Shown: in pieces, positions 11,351 to 20,758 of the stretch | How the letters are laid out: each line of letters begins with the position of its first letter | How positions within the stretch are numbered: the first letter of the stretch is position 1 | NCBI GenBank assembly: GCA_019417045.1 | Contig: DXWE01000001.1 | Coordinates: 1-64,000 of the forward strand | Direction: 5' to 3' | Length of the DNA: 64,000 bases | Origin: Oscillospiraceae bacterium | GTDB taxonomy: Bacteria; Bacillota; Clostridia; Oscillospirales; Acutalibacteraceae | Notes under the pieces: generated by a model | Database searches by the model: none | What the model was told of the DNA's origin: nothing | The model's input: the letters and a program-made list of their open reading frames with translations, nothing else | Translations under genes and position numbers: made by a program

Positions 11351-11426
11351 CGCTACCCGCATCCTCTCTGTTGAAGTAAATGGGCCCGCGGCGGGGCGTG
11401 AGGGCCGCTTTCTCAGCGTCCCGGGC

Positions 11427-11735
11427 TCAGGAGAGTACCCGCCGGACGATCTCGTCGACCCAGCCGTCCTTTTGATCGGCAAACGTCCGCTCCAGCCGCG
11501 CCCGCTCCTCCTCGAGCGCCTGCCGCTGCGCCTCCCACTTCTGTTCGGCGGCCGCCCGCTCGGTCTTCACGTTCTCCCGGATCCGCCTGCGCGCCTTTTC
11601 CAGATATTCCGTCCGCAGTTCCTGTGCCTTTTGGGCGATCTCCTGTTCGGAATTCTGCTTTTCCAGGCGGGCTTCCTCGGTGATCTGTCGCGCCTTCTCG
11701 TCCATCTCGATGATGCGTTTTATCATATCCTGCAT
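11427..11735 (-). CDS. V-type ATP synthase subunit G/H (peripheral stalk helix)
   Basis: About 102 residues, nearly all one charged heptad-patterned helix (EEARLEKQNSEQEIAQKAQE and on), as expected for the G/H stalk partner of subunit E. It is the first gene of the operon, downstream of the promoter at 11794-11822. The start is uncertain: ATG 11735 or the ATG three codons later. No good ribosome binding site is visible. Confidence 0.8.
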   Translation of the reverse strand: MQDMIKRIIEMDEKARQITEEARLEKQNSEQEIAQKAQELRTEYLEKARRRIRENVKTERAAAEQKWEAQRQALEEERARLERTFADQKDGWVDEIVRRVLS

Positions 11736-11793
11736 ACCAGCACCCCACACCCGGCAAAAATCCGTGGAATTTACTAAAAAACGAATAGAGTAC

Positions 11794-11822
11794 AGTATAT
11801 ACCTATCATTCGCAAAAGGCAA
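11794..11822 (-). promoter_or_regulatory. Promoter of the V-type ATPase operon
   Basis: Minus strand: TTGCCT (11817-11822), a 17-bp spacer and TATACT (11794-11799), about 55 bp upstream of the first gene. No operator-like repeat was seen. Confidence 0.65.
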
Positions 11823-11877
11823 GGGGCAAACCGGAAAATTTCCCTCCTCTTCCTCCGGAAAGATATGGGAAAATGTA

Positions 11878-11907
11878 TAAAAACGCCGCCGCTTTTTCAA
11901 GCGGCGG
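11878..11907 (-). terminator. Terminator of the YesM-type sensor kinase gene
   Basis: On the minus strand CCGCCGCTT pairs with AAGCGGCGG around GAAA, followed by CGTTTTT. It separates the kinase gene from the ATPase operon promoter. Confidence 0.85.
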
Positions 11908-11954
11908 CCCCTTCTTCACGGATACGCCCCCGTCCCGGTTCCCCGGCCTTCTCC

Positions 11955-13751
11955 TCAGTCCGGGTTCTCCCCGGCAGGTTCCGGGAATGGGAACACGAGT
12001 GTGAAACACGCCAGCCCGTCTTCCGTCACCGAGACCCGGATCCCGCTGTCAGGACCGCCGTACAGACGGAGCCGATGCTGAATATTGATCAAAGCCAAGC
12101 CGCCGTTGATATTGGCGCTTTGCACCAGAGCGCCGCGCAGCGCCTGATTGATCTGCTGCGCCGCTTCGGCTGTCAGGCTGTTGCCGCTGTTATAAATGGA
12201 GATCCACAGGCGATTCCCGTGCCGCTGTGCCGTGATGCGGATATACCCTTCCCCGCCGTTTTTCTCCAGCCCATACGCAAAGGCGTTTTCCACAATCGGC
12301 TGCAGCGTCATGCGCAACACCGGCAGGCGCAGGTATTCCTCAGGGATCTCGAGTTCCAGCCGGGCCTCGCAGTCAAAGCGGATCCGCATGATATTCAGGT
12401 AGTGCTGGACGCAGGTCAGCTCGTCTGACAGGGGCGATGTGCCCGATTGGCCGATGGCATAGCGAAAGATCTTCGCCATCGAGGAGGTGATGGTGGCGAT
12501 CTGCGGCACATGGTGCAGCACGGCGATCGCCTGGATGCACTCCAGGGTGTTGTAGAGAAAATGGGGGTTGATCTGGCTTTGCAGAGCCAGCATCTGGCTC
12601 TTTTTCTCCGCCAGCTCCAGCTGATAGAGGTTGTTCTGCGTGTGGATGATCTCCCGGGCCGAATCCTGCAGCGCGTCCAGCATGCCGTTGATGTGATAGG
12701 CCAGATCACCGAGTTCATTATGCGAGGGGCTTTGGATGCGCAGCTCCCGGTCCCCCAGATGGACCTTGGACATGTCCTCCGCCATCGAGCGGATCGGGCA
12801 ATAGATATTCACCAGCAGCAGGGCGGCCACCACCAGCACCAGCACGCCGCTGCCGATTGACAGCAGGATCGTGATCCTCTGGATCTGGCCCATCTGCGAC
12901 GACAGCAGCCTCTGCGGCACGGCTGTGAGGATTTTCCAGTTCACGTCGGAGAGATCGGAGGAGGTGAAATAATAGGTCTCTCCCTGATAGCGCACGGTGG
13001 CGATATCCGACGCAGCTTCGTCCGTCTTGCGCCGGCACGCCGCATAAAAGTCCTCGGCGTCCACCATGCCGGTACTGTACAGCACCATGTCCCGCTGATC
13101 CGCCACCATGCACGCGGTGGAGGGGATAGATAGCCCCGACTCCTGATTGGCCAGCTCCTTGTCAAGGTTGAGGAGCACCAGCGCGGTGCCGATATATTGC
13201 CGGAAGGTGTCCAGCTCGACAGAGCGGATCGGATACACATAGACATAATAGGACGTCCGCCTCTCTTCGGACAGCAGAGGCCGGGTGAAAAAGGGCTTTT
13301 CCGGCTGTATGTGCAGCAGATCGTACTCCTGCGTGAGGAAGAACATGGCCACCGGCTCCTCCTCCGCCACCGAGATGGTCGCGTGATCCGAGACGATTTT
13401 GATCGTCTCGATACAGTCGTTGAGCGCCGCAATATTTTTGAGGCTGTCGGCGATATTTTCATGCGTCTGCGGATCGTTGCCGGTGTGGAGATAGCGCTGT
13501 AGCTGTTCGGAGCCGCAGATGTTCTCCAGAGCGTCGTTGACAAACGTGTGATTGGTGCGTATGTCCTGCTGGATCTGGAAGCTGATGCTGGAAAAATAGG
13601 TGCCGGACTGCTCCTTGAGCGCCTGGGAGGAGACCGCGTAAAACAGAAAGTTCATGGCGATGACCGCCAGGAAAAATATGGCCAGAATCAGAATAATCAG
13701 AGATTTCAGCCGGATATCAAACAGTCTTTTAAAGCGCTGAATCCACCGCAT
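11955..13751 (-). CDS. YesM-type sensor histidine kinase
   Basis: About 598 residues. A transmembrane helix near residues 17-40, a large extracellular sensing region (about 45-290), a second membrane helix, HAMP (near 310-365), a His_kinase domain with QINPHFLYNTLE (phospho-acceptor His near residue 388) and a HATPase domain with the N-box LQPIVENAFAYGLEKN. This arrangement is typical of class I kinases that work with AraC-type YesN regulators and sense carbohydrates. ATG 13751 has GGAGGG five bases upstream. It is divergent from the GH9/ABC operon, and its probable partner is the regulator at 26032-27402, at the other end of that operon. Confidence 0.93.
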   Translation of the reverse strand: MRWIQRFKRLFDIRLKSLIILILAIFFLAVIAMNFLFYAVSSQALKEQSGTYFSSISFQIQQDIRTNHTFVNDALENICGSEQLQRYLHTGNDPQTHENIADSLKNIAALNDCIETIKIVSDHATISVAEEEPVAMFFLTQEYDLLHIQPEKPFFTRPLLSEERRTSYYVYVYPIRSVELDTFRQYIGTALVLLNLDKELANQESGLSIPSTACMVADQRDMVLYSTGMVDAEDFYAACRRKTDEAASDIATVRYQGETYYFTSSDLSDVNWKILTAVPQRLLSSQMGQIQRITILLSIGSGVLVLVVAALLLVNIYCPIRSMAEDMSKVHLGDRELRIQSPSHNELGDLAYHINGMLDALQDSAREIIHTQNNLYQLELAEKKSQMLALQSQINPHFLYNTLECIQAIAVLHHVPQIATITSSMAKIFRYAIGQSGTSPLSDELTCVQHYLNIMRIRFDCEARLELEIPEEYLRLPVLRMTLQPIVENAFAYGLEKNGGEGYIRITAQRHGNRLWISIYNSGNSLTAEAAQQINQALRGALVQSANINGGLALINIQHRLRLYGGPDSGIRVSVTEDGLACFTLVFPFPEPAGENPD

Positions 13752-13821
13752 AGAATCCCTCCGTCCGCCGAAATAATGACAAAAACTCCGATGTAATTCC
13801 ATTTTATTCTGTGCGATGTTT

Positions 13822-13850
13822 ATTATATAGTAGTCCTGTAAGAAAATCAA
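13822..13850 (-). promoter_or_regulatory. Promoter of the YesM-type kinase gene
   Basis: Minus strand: TTGATT (13845-13850), 17-bp spacer, TATAAT (13822-13827). It lies in the 124-bp divergent region. No equally good plus-strand promoter for the GH9/ABC operon was found there, consistent with activator dependence. Confidence 0.75.
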
Positions 13851-13875
13851 TCGCCAAAAGTAAGAGGTGGAAACA

Positions 13876-16383
13876 TTGAAAAAACGAGTGGGGATTTGTC
13901 TTTTATGCGCCAGCCTGATCCTGTCCGCCGCGGGATGCGCCCACCGCACCCCGGCCGAGCGAATTCCCAACCGCGTGGAGAGGGAGCCCTCCGTGACACA
14001 GGGCGACACGATTATAACCAACAGTATCGAGGGCAGCAATACCAGCCAATCACAAAGCGGCGGATGGACTTCCGCCGTTCAGCCGGGGGAGGGGGCCATA
14101 TTGAAGAATGATTTTTCGGCAGAGACCCACAGCCTTCTGGAGTCACAGGTCGGGTACAGCCGCTACGGATACAAGGCGGTGTACATCCGCTCGGCCGTGG
14201 ATCCGGGGGAGGCCGAGACATACGCGCCGTTTTCCTTGATCTCTGCCGAAAACGGGCGCACCGTCTACGAGGGGAAGGCCGTCTATTGGGGCGAGAAGTG
14301 GAACAGCTACTGGTGGGTCGCGGATTTTTCCGCCTGTGAGGAGGACGGGAAATACTTCGTCCGGATCCCGGGTGAAAACGGGGATCTGGAGTCCCAGGTC
14401 TTTGCGGTCGGCCGGCAGATTCTGACCGACTCGTCCATCCAGATGGTGCTGTTCGACCAGCTGGACGCCCGCCGTTCGCCCGGAAAGCTCGGATGGCGGG
14501 ACAGCTCCACCGACGAGCTGCGGGAGATCCACGCCAACATCATCGCGATCCAGACCCTGTGCGACGTGTACGACACGATCTATGACAGCCTGTCGGCGGA
14601 AAACCAGGCCAAACTGCTCGACAACATCCGGTTTGGATGCGAGTATCTGCTGGCGCTGCAGGAGCGGACCGACGATCCCCTGACCAACGGCCGGTTCAAG
14701 CACGACCTGTACGACACACAGTACAGCGCGCCCAAAATCCGCAATTTTTACGATATCGTCAACGCCATGGCGGCGCTGGCGCGCAGCTACCGGGTGATGA
14801 AGGGCCACGACCCGGCCGTGGCACAGACCTATAAGGAGGCCTTTGAGCTGAGCTATGAACTGTGCGTGCTGCGGCCCTATTATCTCGAATCCGAATTCAC
14901 CCTGGAGGTGCCGGACGGCCGCAAGGGCGTGACCGCCGCGGCCAAAATCCGGTACGGGATCAACAGCATGCTGTGGGAATTCCCCACCGAACTGCGCACA
15001 CGGGACCGCCTGATGTTCATGAAGGCCTGCACGGAGATGTTCAAGGCCACCGGGGACACGTCTTATATGGACAAGGCCCGTGAACTGGCCGCGCAGATTG
15101 CAGACCGGCAGTACACGGATTACGACAGCGCGCCCGACGGCTGCTACGGGATGTTCCGGGAATTCGACAACAACGAGACGGCGTTTATGGTGGACTGGCT
15201 ACAGAGCTTCGGGCAAAACCTCGGCTGTATCCAGCCCACCGACCTGGAGCCGTTCATCGACCTGATCGCCTACGACCCGGACAGCCCGGACGCCGCCCGA
15301 TGGCACAACGTGATCCGCACGTTTGCCGATGGGTATATCAAAAATTCCGCTGGGCTCACCCCGCTCGGGATCTACCCGGTGGCCGCCTATATGGACGAGG
15401 AGAACGGCGGGGTCAAGTTCTTCCAGTCCATCTCCCATGGCGCAAACAACCTCTATGGCCTGATGGGACGCAACATGATGATCCTGGGCAATTACCTCAA
15501 CGACAGCAGCCTCCAGCAGCTGGCCCAGCGCAACACCCAGTTTGTCATCGGCCTGAATCCCGGCATGCCCAATGCGTATGAGGAGACGCAGTGGACCTCC
15601 TATTCCTTCATATACGGCCTGGGCAACCGGAGCTTCTCGGGCTTTTATGGGGAGGGGAGCCGGTACATACCGCCTCTGGGCAGCGGGATCAACGGCTTTA
15701 CCGCCGCCCCGCAGTTCACCGAGCGCCGTATTGGCGACGATCCCGACCTGCCCAAGGGTATTCTGAACGAAGACGGGAGCTATCAGTTCAATGAGGACTA
15801 TCTGCCCCACAGCATGGCGTTCATCAGCGCCGCCGTGCTGAGCGAGGCGCCGTATACCCTGACGCTCCGGACGCAAAGCGGCGGCAAGGCCGTGGCGTCC
15901 ACCGTGACCGCCACGGTGGACGGGCGCACGGTGGGGACCTATGAGATCCCCGCCTCGGGAGAGCTGACCATTTCGGATCTGCCGCTCGGGCAGGCGGTGA
16001 CGGTGGAGGTCTCGGGCTCCGGCAAGACGGCCCGGCGCACCTTCGGCACCGTGGGCGCCGGCTCGGGCGAGTGGACGGTGGATTTTGAAAGCCTGCTCTA
16101 TCTGGAGGTGACCGCTCCGACGGTGGTGTCGGGCGACGCGGGGCAGGTGGAAATCCGGCTGAAAAACGAGGGGACGGCGGATATGTCCGTCTCCCTGAAC
16201 CTTCTCGCGGACGGCGTGCAGACCGGACAGCAGACGCTGCAGGCAAATCTTTCGCCCGGTGACGAACAGACGCTGCGGATGGCGATCGCCTCCACCGGCG
16301 TCAAGAAGCCCTACGCCCTTCTGGTACAGGCCGCGCACGGCGGACAGGTGACCCAGGTGGCGGTAGCGGGGCTGGCAAAATAA
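13876..16383 (+). CDS. GH9-like lipoprotein with CelD_N Ig-like domain (first of a tandem pair)
   Basis: About 835 residues. Lipoprotein signal with lipobox LSAAGC, so it should be anchored outside. An N-terminal Ig-like domain starts at SQVGYSRYGYKAVYIRS, the CelD_N pattern before GH9 domains, followed by an alpha-helical catalytic region and C-terminal Ig-like tails. In place of the usual GH9 DAGD motif is GWRDSSTDELREIHAN; the late Glu may be in FNEDYLPHSMAF, at the place of the GH9 NEVA/NED motif. A divergent glycosidase on a beta-glucan or xyloglucan-type substrate is a fair inference. TTG 13876 is chosen because AGAGGTGG lies five bases before it and a GTG at 13867 falls inside that site. 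First gene of a seven-gene operon. Confidence 0.6.
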   Translation: MKKRVGICLLCASLILSAAGCAHRTPAERIPNRVEREPSVTQGDTIITNSIEGSNTSQSQSGGWTSAVQPGEGAILKNDFSAETHSLLESQVGYSRYGYKAVYIRSAVDPGEAETYAPFSLISAENGRTVYEGKAVYWGEKWNSYWWVADFSACEEDGKYFVRIPGENGDLESQVFAVGRQILTDSSIQMVLFDQLDARRSPGKLGWRDSSTDELREIHANIIAIQTLCDVYDTIYDSLSAENQAKLLDNIRFGCEYLLALQERTDDPLTNGRFKHDLYDTQYSAPKIRNFYDIVNAMAALARSYRVMKGHDPAVAQTYKEAFELSYELCVLRPYYLESEFTLEVPDGRKGVTAAAKIRYGINSMLWEFPTELRTRDRLMFMKACTEMFKATGDTSYMDKARELAAQIADRQYTDYDSAPDGCYGMFREFDNNETAFMVDWLQSFGQNLGCIQPTDLEPFIDLIAYDPDSPDAARWHNVIRTFADGYIKNSAGLTPLGIYPVAAYMDEENGGVKFFQSISHGANNLYGLMGRNMMILGNYLNDSSLQQLAQRNTQFVIGLNPGMPNAYEETQWTSYSFIYGLGNRSFSGFYGEGSRYIPPLGSGINGFTAAPQFTERRIGDDPDLPKGILNEDGSYQFNEDYLPHSMAFISAAVLSEAPYTLTLRTQSGGKAVASTVTATVDGRTVGTYEIPASGELTISDLPLGQAVTVEVSGSGKTARRTFGTVGAGSGEWTVDFESLLYLEVTAPTVVSGDAGQVEIRLKNEGTADMSVSLNLLADGVQTGQQTLQANLSPGDEQTLRMAIASTGVKKPYALLVQAAHGGQVTQVAVAGLAK

Positions 16384-16395
16384 GGAGGGACGGCA

Positions 16396-19300
16396 ATGAA
16401 GCGGTTTTGGGCGGGTTTCGCCTGTGCGGCGATGCTGATGGGGATCCTGTCGGGATGCAAAAGCCCCGCGGCCGGTCAGCCCTCCCCGCTTGACGGGGAG
16501 GATCTGACGGGCTGGGAACTGTCGGAGGACGCCTCCTATTCCCTGACGCCGGAACAGGGTGTCTCGGGCGTTTTGCAAAAGAGCGGCGGCCGGTATCTGT
16601 CCACCGGGGAGATCCGGCCGGCCTATGCCGTGAGCGGCGGGAAACTGACAACCGAGCGGGTGTATTCCGCCCTGGAGACCGAGAGCTACTGGCGCGGCCT
16701 GTTCTTCACCGCCGACGACTGGACGGCGGCGGACGGCGAGACCGTCTCGGCCCGGATCACCACCGACGTGGGGTCGATCGCGGGCATCTGTGTGGGCACG
16801 GACGCCGAGCTGAACAACGGGTTTGCCGCTGTGCTTCATCTGGCCAAACAGCGGCTGGAGATCATGCGGGTCAATCAGGGGATTCTGACCTCTCTGGAGA
16901 CCTATCAGGACGGCGTGACCACCAGCGCGGTGTCGGTGGAGACCGGCGGCAGCTATACGCTCGCCGTGTCCCTGACCCCGGTAGGGGAAAACGCCTTTCA
17001 CATGGCGGTGGATGTGGACGGCATCCGGCGCCTGGAGACGACGCTCGAGGGATACGGCGTGGCGCAGGGGCGTGGGAACCAGGTCTCCCTGGTGGTCTCA
17101 GACATGAAGGGCAGCTTCGAGGCGCTGTGCTTAGGAGAGCGGACGGCGGCGCTGGATGACTCCGTGCGCACGTCCGAAGCGGGCCTGCAGGCGGTGGACG
17201 AGGCCTTCCAAGGGACGCTCACCTCTGAACCCTTCACGATCAACAGCCGCTACCTGGCCTTCCGGGCGGGCGGCGGATCGGACACCGAAAACCTGAAAAT
17301 CTGCCTGACCGACGCCAAGACCGGCGAGGCGCTGCTCACCGAGACCGGCTCCGGGTCGGAGGAGATGACCCGCCGGGTGTGGGATGTGCAGGCCTATGCC
17401 GGACGCTCCTGCCGGATCCAGATCACCGATACGCTGAAATCCGGCCATCTCAATGTGGACTCATTTTTTGCCACAGACGAGATGCCGCTCGACACGCGGT
17501 TCAGCCTGCTGAACTCCCAGGTGGGATACGAGACCCACGCGGCGAAAAAGGCCTATATCCGCTCGCCCGGGGAAACGGCGTTTTCGCCCGCCTCCTTTGC
17601 GGTGCGGCGGTTCGACACCGGCGAGCCGGTGTACGAGGGGCGGATCCGGGAACTCGGAGCCTATTGGGAGAGCAGCTGGTGGGAGCTGGATTTCTCCGAC
17701 TTCCGGGAGGCGGGGCGGTATGTCGTCACCGTCGGGGAGGACCGGGATCTGCTGATCTCCACGGCGTTCGAGATTGGCGACAGCCTGCTGGTCAACGAGA
17801 CGCTGCTGGACACCTCCCTCAACCAGCTGGACCTGCGGCGCTCGCCCGGGAAGATGGGCTGGCGGGACAGCTCCACCGACGAATTGCGCGAGCTGCACGC
17901 CCAGGTCATGACGGTCCACACCATGCTGGATATCCTGGAGACGGAGGAGAGCTGGCTGTCGCCCTATAACCGGGCGCGAGTGCTCGACAACATCGCCTTT
18001 GGCCTTCAGTATATTCTCGCGGCACAGGAGCGCACGGACGATCCCCTGACCGACGGCCGGTTTATCCACGATCTGTACCCCTCCCAGTTCTCGGCGCACG
18101 AGCTGCGCACCTGGTTTGACATGACATATGCCATGTCCGCCCTGGCGCGGGCATACCCCGTGTTGCAGACCACGGACGCCCCGCTGGCGCAGCAGGTGAA
18201 AGCCGCTTTTGACCTCTCCTTCGACCTGTGCGTGCGGCGGCCCTACTATCTGCCCGAGGAGCTGGATGTGGAGGGCGCCGGCGGGCGCGAGCGGGCGGAG
18301 GCGGCCATCCGGCAGCTCTATTATCTGCGGGAGATGAACTGGACGTTTGATTACAGCCTGCGCACGCGGGATAAGCTGATGTTCCTGACTGCCTGCACCT
18401 ATATGGCAAAGGCGGACAGTGACCCGAAATACCTGGAACAGGCGAAAGTGCTGGCCAGGGAGGTCAGCGCCCAGCAGTATACCGACTACCAGAACCCCAT
18501 CGACGGCGCCTACGGCTGTTTCTATGAATTTGAGAACAACCGCGAGGCGATGATGCTCGAGTGGATCCAGTCCACCAACCTGCTGCTCGGCAACCAGACG
18601 CCGACCGACCTGCAGCCCTTTATGGATCTACTCGAGCTGGCACCCGGGGACCCCGATGCCGCGATGTGGTACAACACCCTGCAAATCTATGTCGACGGCT
18701 ATGTGAAACCGACCGCGCAGCTCACGCCTCTCGGCATCTATCCGGTCGCCGCCTATAACAACGACAGCCAGAGGGGAATCCGCTTCTTCCAGGCCCTCTC
18801 CCACGGCGCCTCCTCCCATTTCGGGTTCATGGGCCGCAACCTGCAGAAGCTCGCCGGCTTCTTCGGGGACGCGGAGCTCCAGAAACTGGCGGAGAACAAT
18901 GTCCAGTTCCAGGCCGGGCTCAACCCCGGTTTCCCCACCGGTGCAGATCAAACCGCCTGGAAATCGTATTCCCTGCTCTATCTGGTGGGCAGCCGGTATT
19001 TTAAGGGGAATTTCAACGGCGGCGCGTATGTCCCGCCCATCGGCAGCGGGTTCAACGGCTTTTCGGCCTCCCCGCAGTTTTCCGTGGGAATCGTCGATCA
19101 GTACCCCGACCTCCCGCTCGGGATCCTCGATGACAACGGGCAGTATCAGTTCAACGAGGACTATATCCCCCACGGCATGGGATATGCCAGCGGGATCGCC
19201 GCGGTGGAGTCCCCGGCGCAGGTGACCGTGAGGACGCAGGCGGCCGGTCAGCCGGTGCAGGCGACGATCCGTTTCTCCGGCGCGGCAGAGGGGACGGTGC

Positions 19301-19737
19301 AGGCAGACGAAACCGGGACCGCGCTGCTGACCGGGCTCCCCCGCGCGGGTCAGTTGACGCTGGAGATCACCTATGGGCAGCAGACCGCCCGGCGGGAGCT
19401 GGCCCTGACTGCCGGACAGTCCCGGCCCGTGACGGTGGATTTCTCGGAGGATGTACAGGCTGTGCTGACCGTGCCGGAATCCCTGTCCGGCGAGGGGACG
19501 GGAACGCTTTCCCTGACCAACCGGGGGCCCGCTGCGCTGACCGCCTCGGTGGCGATATCCGCCGACGGGGCGGCGGTGGGAGAGACGCCCGCCGCCGTGG
19601 CCTTGCAGCCCGGAGAGACGGTCACGCTGGAGCTCACACTGACCGCCGGGGACGAGAGACAGCCCTACCTGATTTACGCCTATGTGACAACGCCGCATTC
19701 CGCGGCGGCGGTGACGGCCGGCGGACGGATCGCCTGA
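16396..19737 (+). CDS. GH9-like lipoprotein, longer paralogue with extra N-terminal domain
   Basis: 1113 residues. Lipobox MGILSGC at the N-terminus. About 350 residues with a jelly-roll, LamG/DUF1080-like pattern precede the part shared with the neighbour: an Ig-like domain (LNSQVGYETHAAKKAYIRS), the RRSPGKMGWRDSSTDELREL motif, the helical core and FNEDYIPHGMGYASG near its end, then two Ig-like tails. It probably arose by tandem duplication of the 13876 gene or its ancestor. It starts 12 bp after that gene with AAGGAGGG before ATG 16396. The extra domain may bind substrate on the cell surface. Confidence 0.6.
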   Translation: MKRFWAGFACAAMLMGILSGCKSPAAGQPSPLDGEDLTGWELSEDASYSLTPEQGVSGVLQKSGGRYLSTGEIRPAYAVSGGKLTTERVYSALETESYWRGLFFTADDWTAADGETVSARITTDVGSIAGICVGTDAELNNGFAAVLHLAKQRLEIMRVNQGILTSLETYQDGVTTSAVSVETGGSYTLAVSLTPVGENAFHMAVDVDGIRRLETTLEGYGVAQGRGNQVSLVVSDMKGSFEALCLGERTAALDDSVRTSEAGLQAVDEAFQGTLTSEPFTINSRYLAFRAGGGSDTENLKICLTDAKTGEALLTETGSGSEEMTRRVWDVQAYAGRSCRIQITDTLKSGHLNVDSFFATDEMPLDTRFSLLNSQVGYETHAAKKAYIRSPGETAFSPASFAVRRFDTGEPVYEGRIRELGAYWESSWWELDFSDFREAGRYVVTVGEDRDLLISTAFEIGDSLLVNETLLDTSLNQLDLRRSPGKMGWRDSSTDELRELHAQVMTVHTMLDILETEESWLSPYNRARVLDNIAFGLQYILAAQERTDDPLTDGRFIHDLYPSQFSAHELRTWFDMTYAMSALARAYPVLQTTDAPLAQQVKAAFDLSFDLCVRRPYYLPEELDVEGAGGRERAEAAIRQLYYLREMNWTFDYSLRTRDKLMFLTACTYMAKADSDPKYLEQAKVLAREVSAQQYTDYQNPIDGAYGCFYEFENNREAMMLEWIQSTNLLLGNQTPTDLQPFMDLLELAPGDPDAAMWYNTLQIYVDGYVKPTAQLTPLGIYPVAAYNNDSQRGIRFFQALSHGASSHFGFMGRNLQKLAGFFGDAELQKLAENNVQFQAGLNPGFPTGADQTAWKSYSLLYLVGSRYFKGNFNGGAYVPPIGSGFNGFSASPQFSVGIVDQYPDLPLGILDDNGQYQFNEDYIPHGMGYASGIAAVESPAQVTVRTQAAGQPVQATIRFSGAAEGTVQADETGTALLTGLPRAGQLTLEITYGQQTARRELALTAGQSRPVTVDFSEDVQAVLTVPESLSGEGTGTLSLTNRGPAALTASVAISADGAAVGETPAAVALQPGETVTLELTLTAGDERQPYLIYAYVTTPHSAAAVTAGGRIA

Positions 19738-19759
19738 TTCTGGCAAGGGGGAATTCAAT

Positions 19760-20746
19760 TTGCAAGCTATCAAGACCCGTCCCGGGGCCGCCGGGCCGCG
19801 CAGGCGGGAAGCCCGGGCGCGCCGGCAGGGACCCGGGCTGCGCAAGCGGATGTGGCAGCACCGCTATATCTATCTGATGATGCTGCCCGGCCTGCTGTTC
19901 CTGCTTATCTTCAACTACTTCCCCATGGGCGGCATGGTGCTGGCCTTCAAAGACTACAAGTTCAACCAGACCTTTTGGGAGATGCCCTGGGCAGATCTGC
20001 ACGGTTTTGCCTACTTTGCCGAGCTGTTTCGGGATGAAAAGTTCTGGGAGGTCACCCGCAACACGGTGTTGATCTCACTCGGGCGGATCCTCATCGAGTT
20101 CCCCGTGCCGATCATCCTGGCCATCCTCATGAACGAGGTGCGGCTGAAATGGTTCAAAAAGACGGTGCAGTCGGTGCTCTATTTCCCCTATTTTATCTCC
20201 TGGGTCATCATCGGCTCGATGGTGTTCAACCTGTTTTCGGTCAACCGCGGCGCGGTCAATACCATCCTGTTCCAGCTGACGGGTGAGCGGGTGAATTTCC
20301 TCATCAACGACGTCTTTTTTATCGTCCTGCTGTTCGCCACCTCCATCTGGAAATCGGCCGGGTATTCGATGATCCTCTATATGGCGGCCATCACCAACAT
20401 CGACGTGGAGCTGTACGACGCCGCGACCATCGACGGCTGCAACCGGTTTCAGAAGATGCGGTATGTCACCCTGCCCGGGATCCGGATCATGGTGCTCACC
20501 ATGCTGATCCTGGCCACCGGGAACATCATGAACGCGGGGTTCGACCAGATCTTCAACATGTACAACTCCAACGTCTACGACGTGGCGGACATCATCGACA
20601 CCTACATCTACCGGATTGGGCTGCGGGAACTGAACTTCAGCACCGGCGTGGCCGTGGGGCTGTTCAAATCCATCATCAATTTCGGCCTGCTGATGGGGGT
20701 CAACGCGGTGTGCAAGCGCCTGAACGGCACCGGAATCTATATGTGA
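19760..20746 (+). CDS. ABC sugar transporter permease, LplB/UgpA-type
   Basis: 328 residues, six predicted membrane helices starting at YIYLMMLPGLLFLLIFNYFP. The cytoplasmic EAA loop is readable as YDAATIDGCNRFQKMRYVTL, which docks the ATPase. The basic N-terminal tail (about 30 residues, Arg-rich) is cytoplasmic. Start is TTG 19760 with AAGGGGG eight bases upstream. It pairs with the next gene to form the membrane channel; no ATPase gene is nearby, so a shared MsmX-type ATPase is likely. Confidence 0.93.
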   Translation: MQAIKTRPGAAGPRRREARARRQGPGLRKRMWQHRYIYLMMLPGLLFLLIFNYFPMGGMVLAFKDYKFNQTFWEMPWADLHGFAYFAELFRDEKFWEVTRNTVLISLGRILIEFPVPIILAILMNEVRLKWFKKTVQSVLYFPYFISWVIIGSMVFNLFSVNRGAVNTILFQLTGERVNFLINDVFFIVLLFATSIWKSAGYSMILYMAAITNIDVELYDAATIDGCNRFQKMRYVTLPGIRIMVLTMLILATGNIMNAGFDQIFNMYNSNVYDVADIIDTYIYRIGLRELNFSTGVAVGLFKSIINFGLLMGVNAVCKRLNGTGIYM

Positions 20747-20758
20747 GGGACCAGGCGA

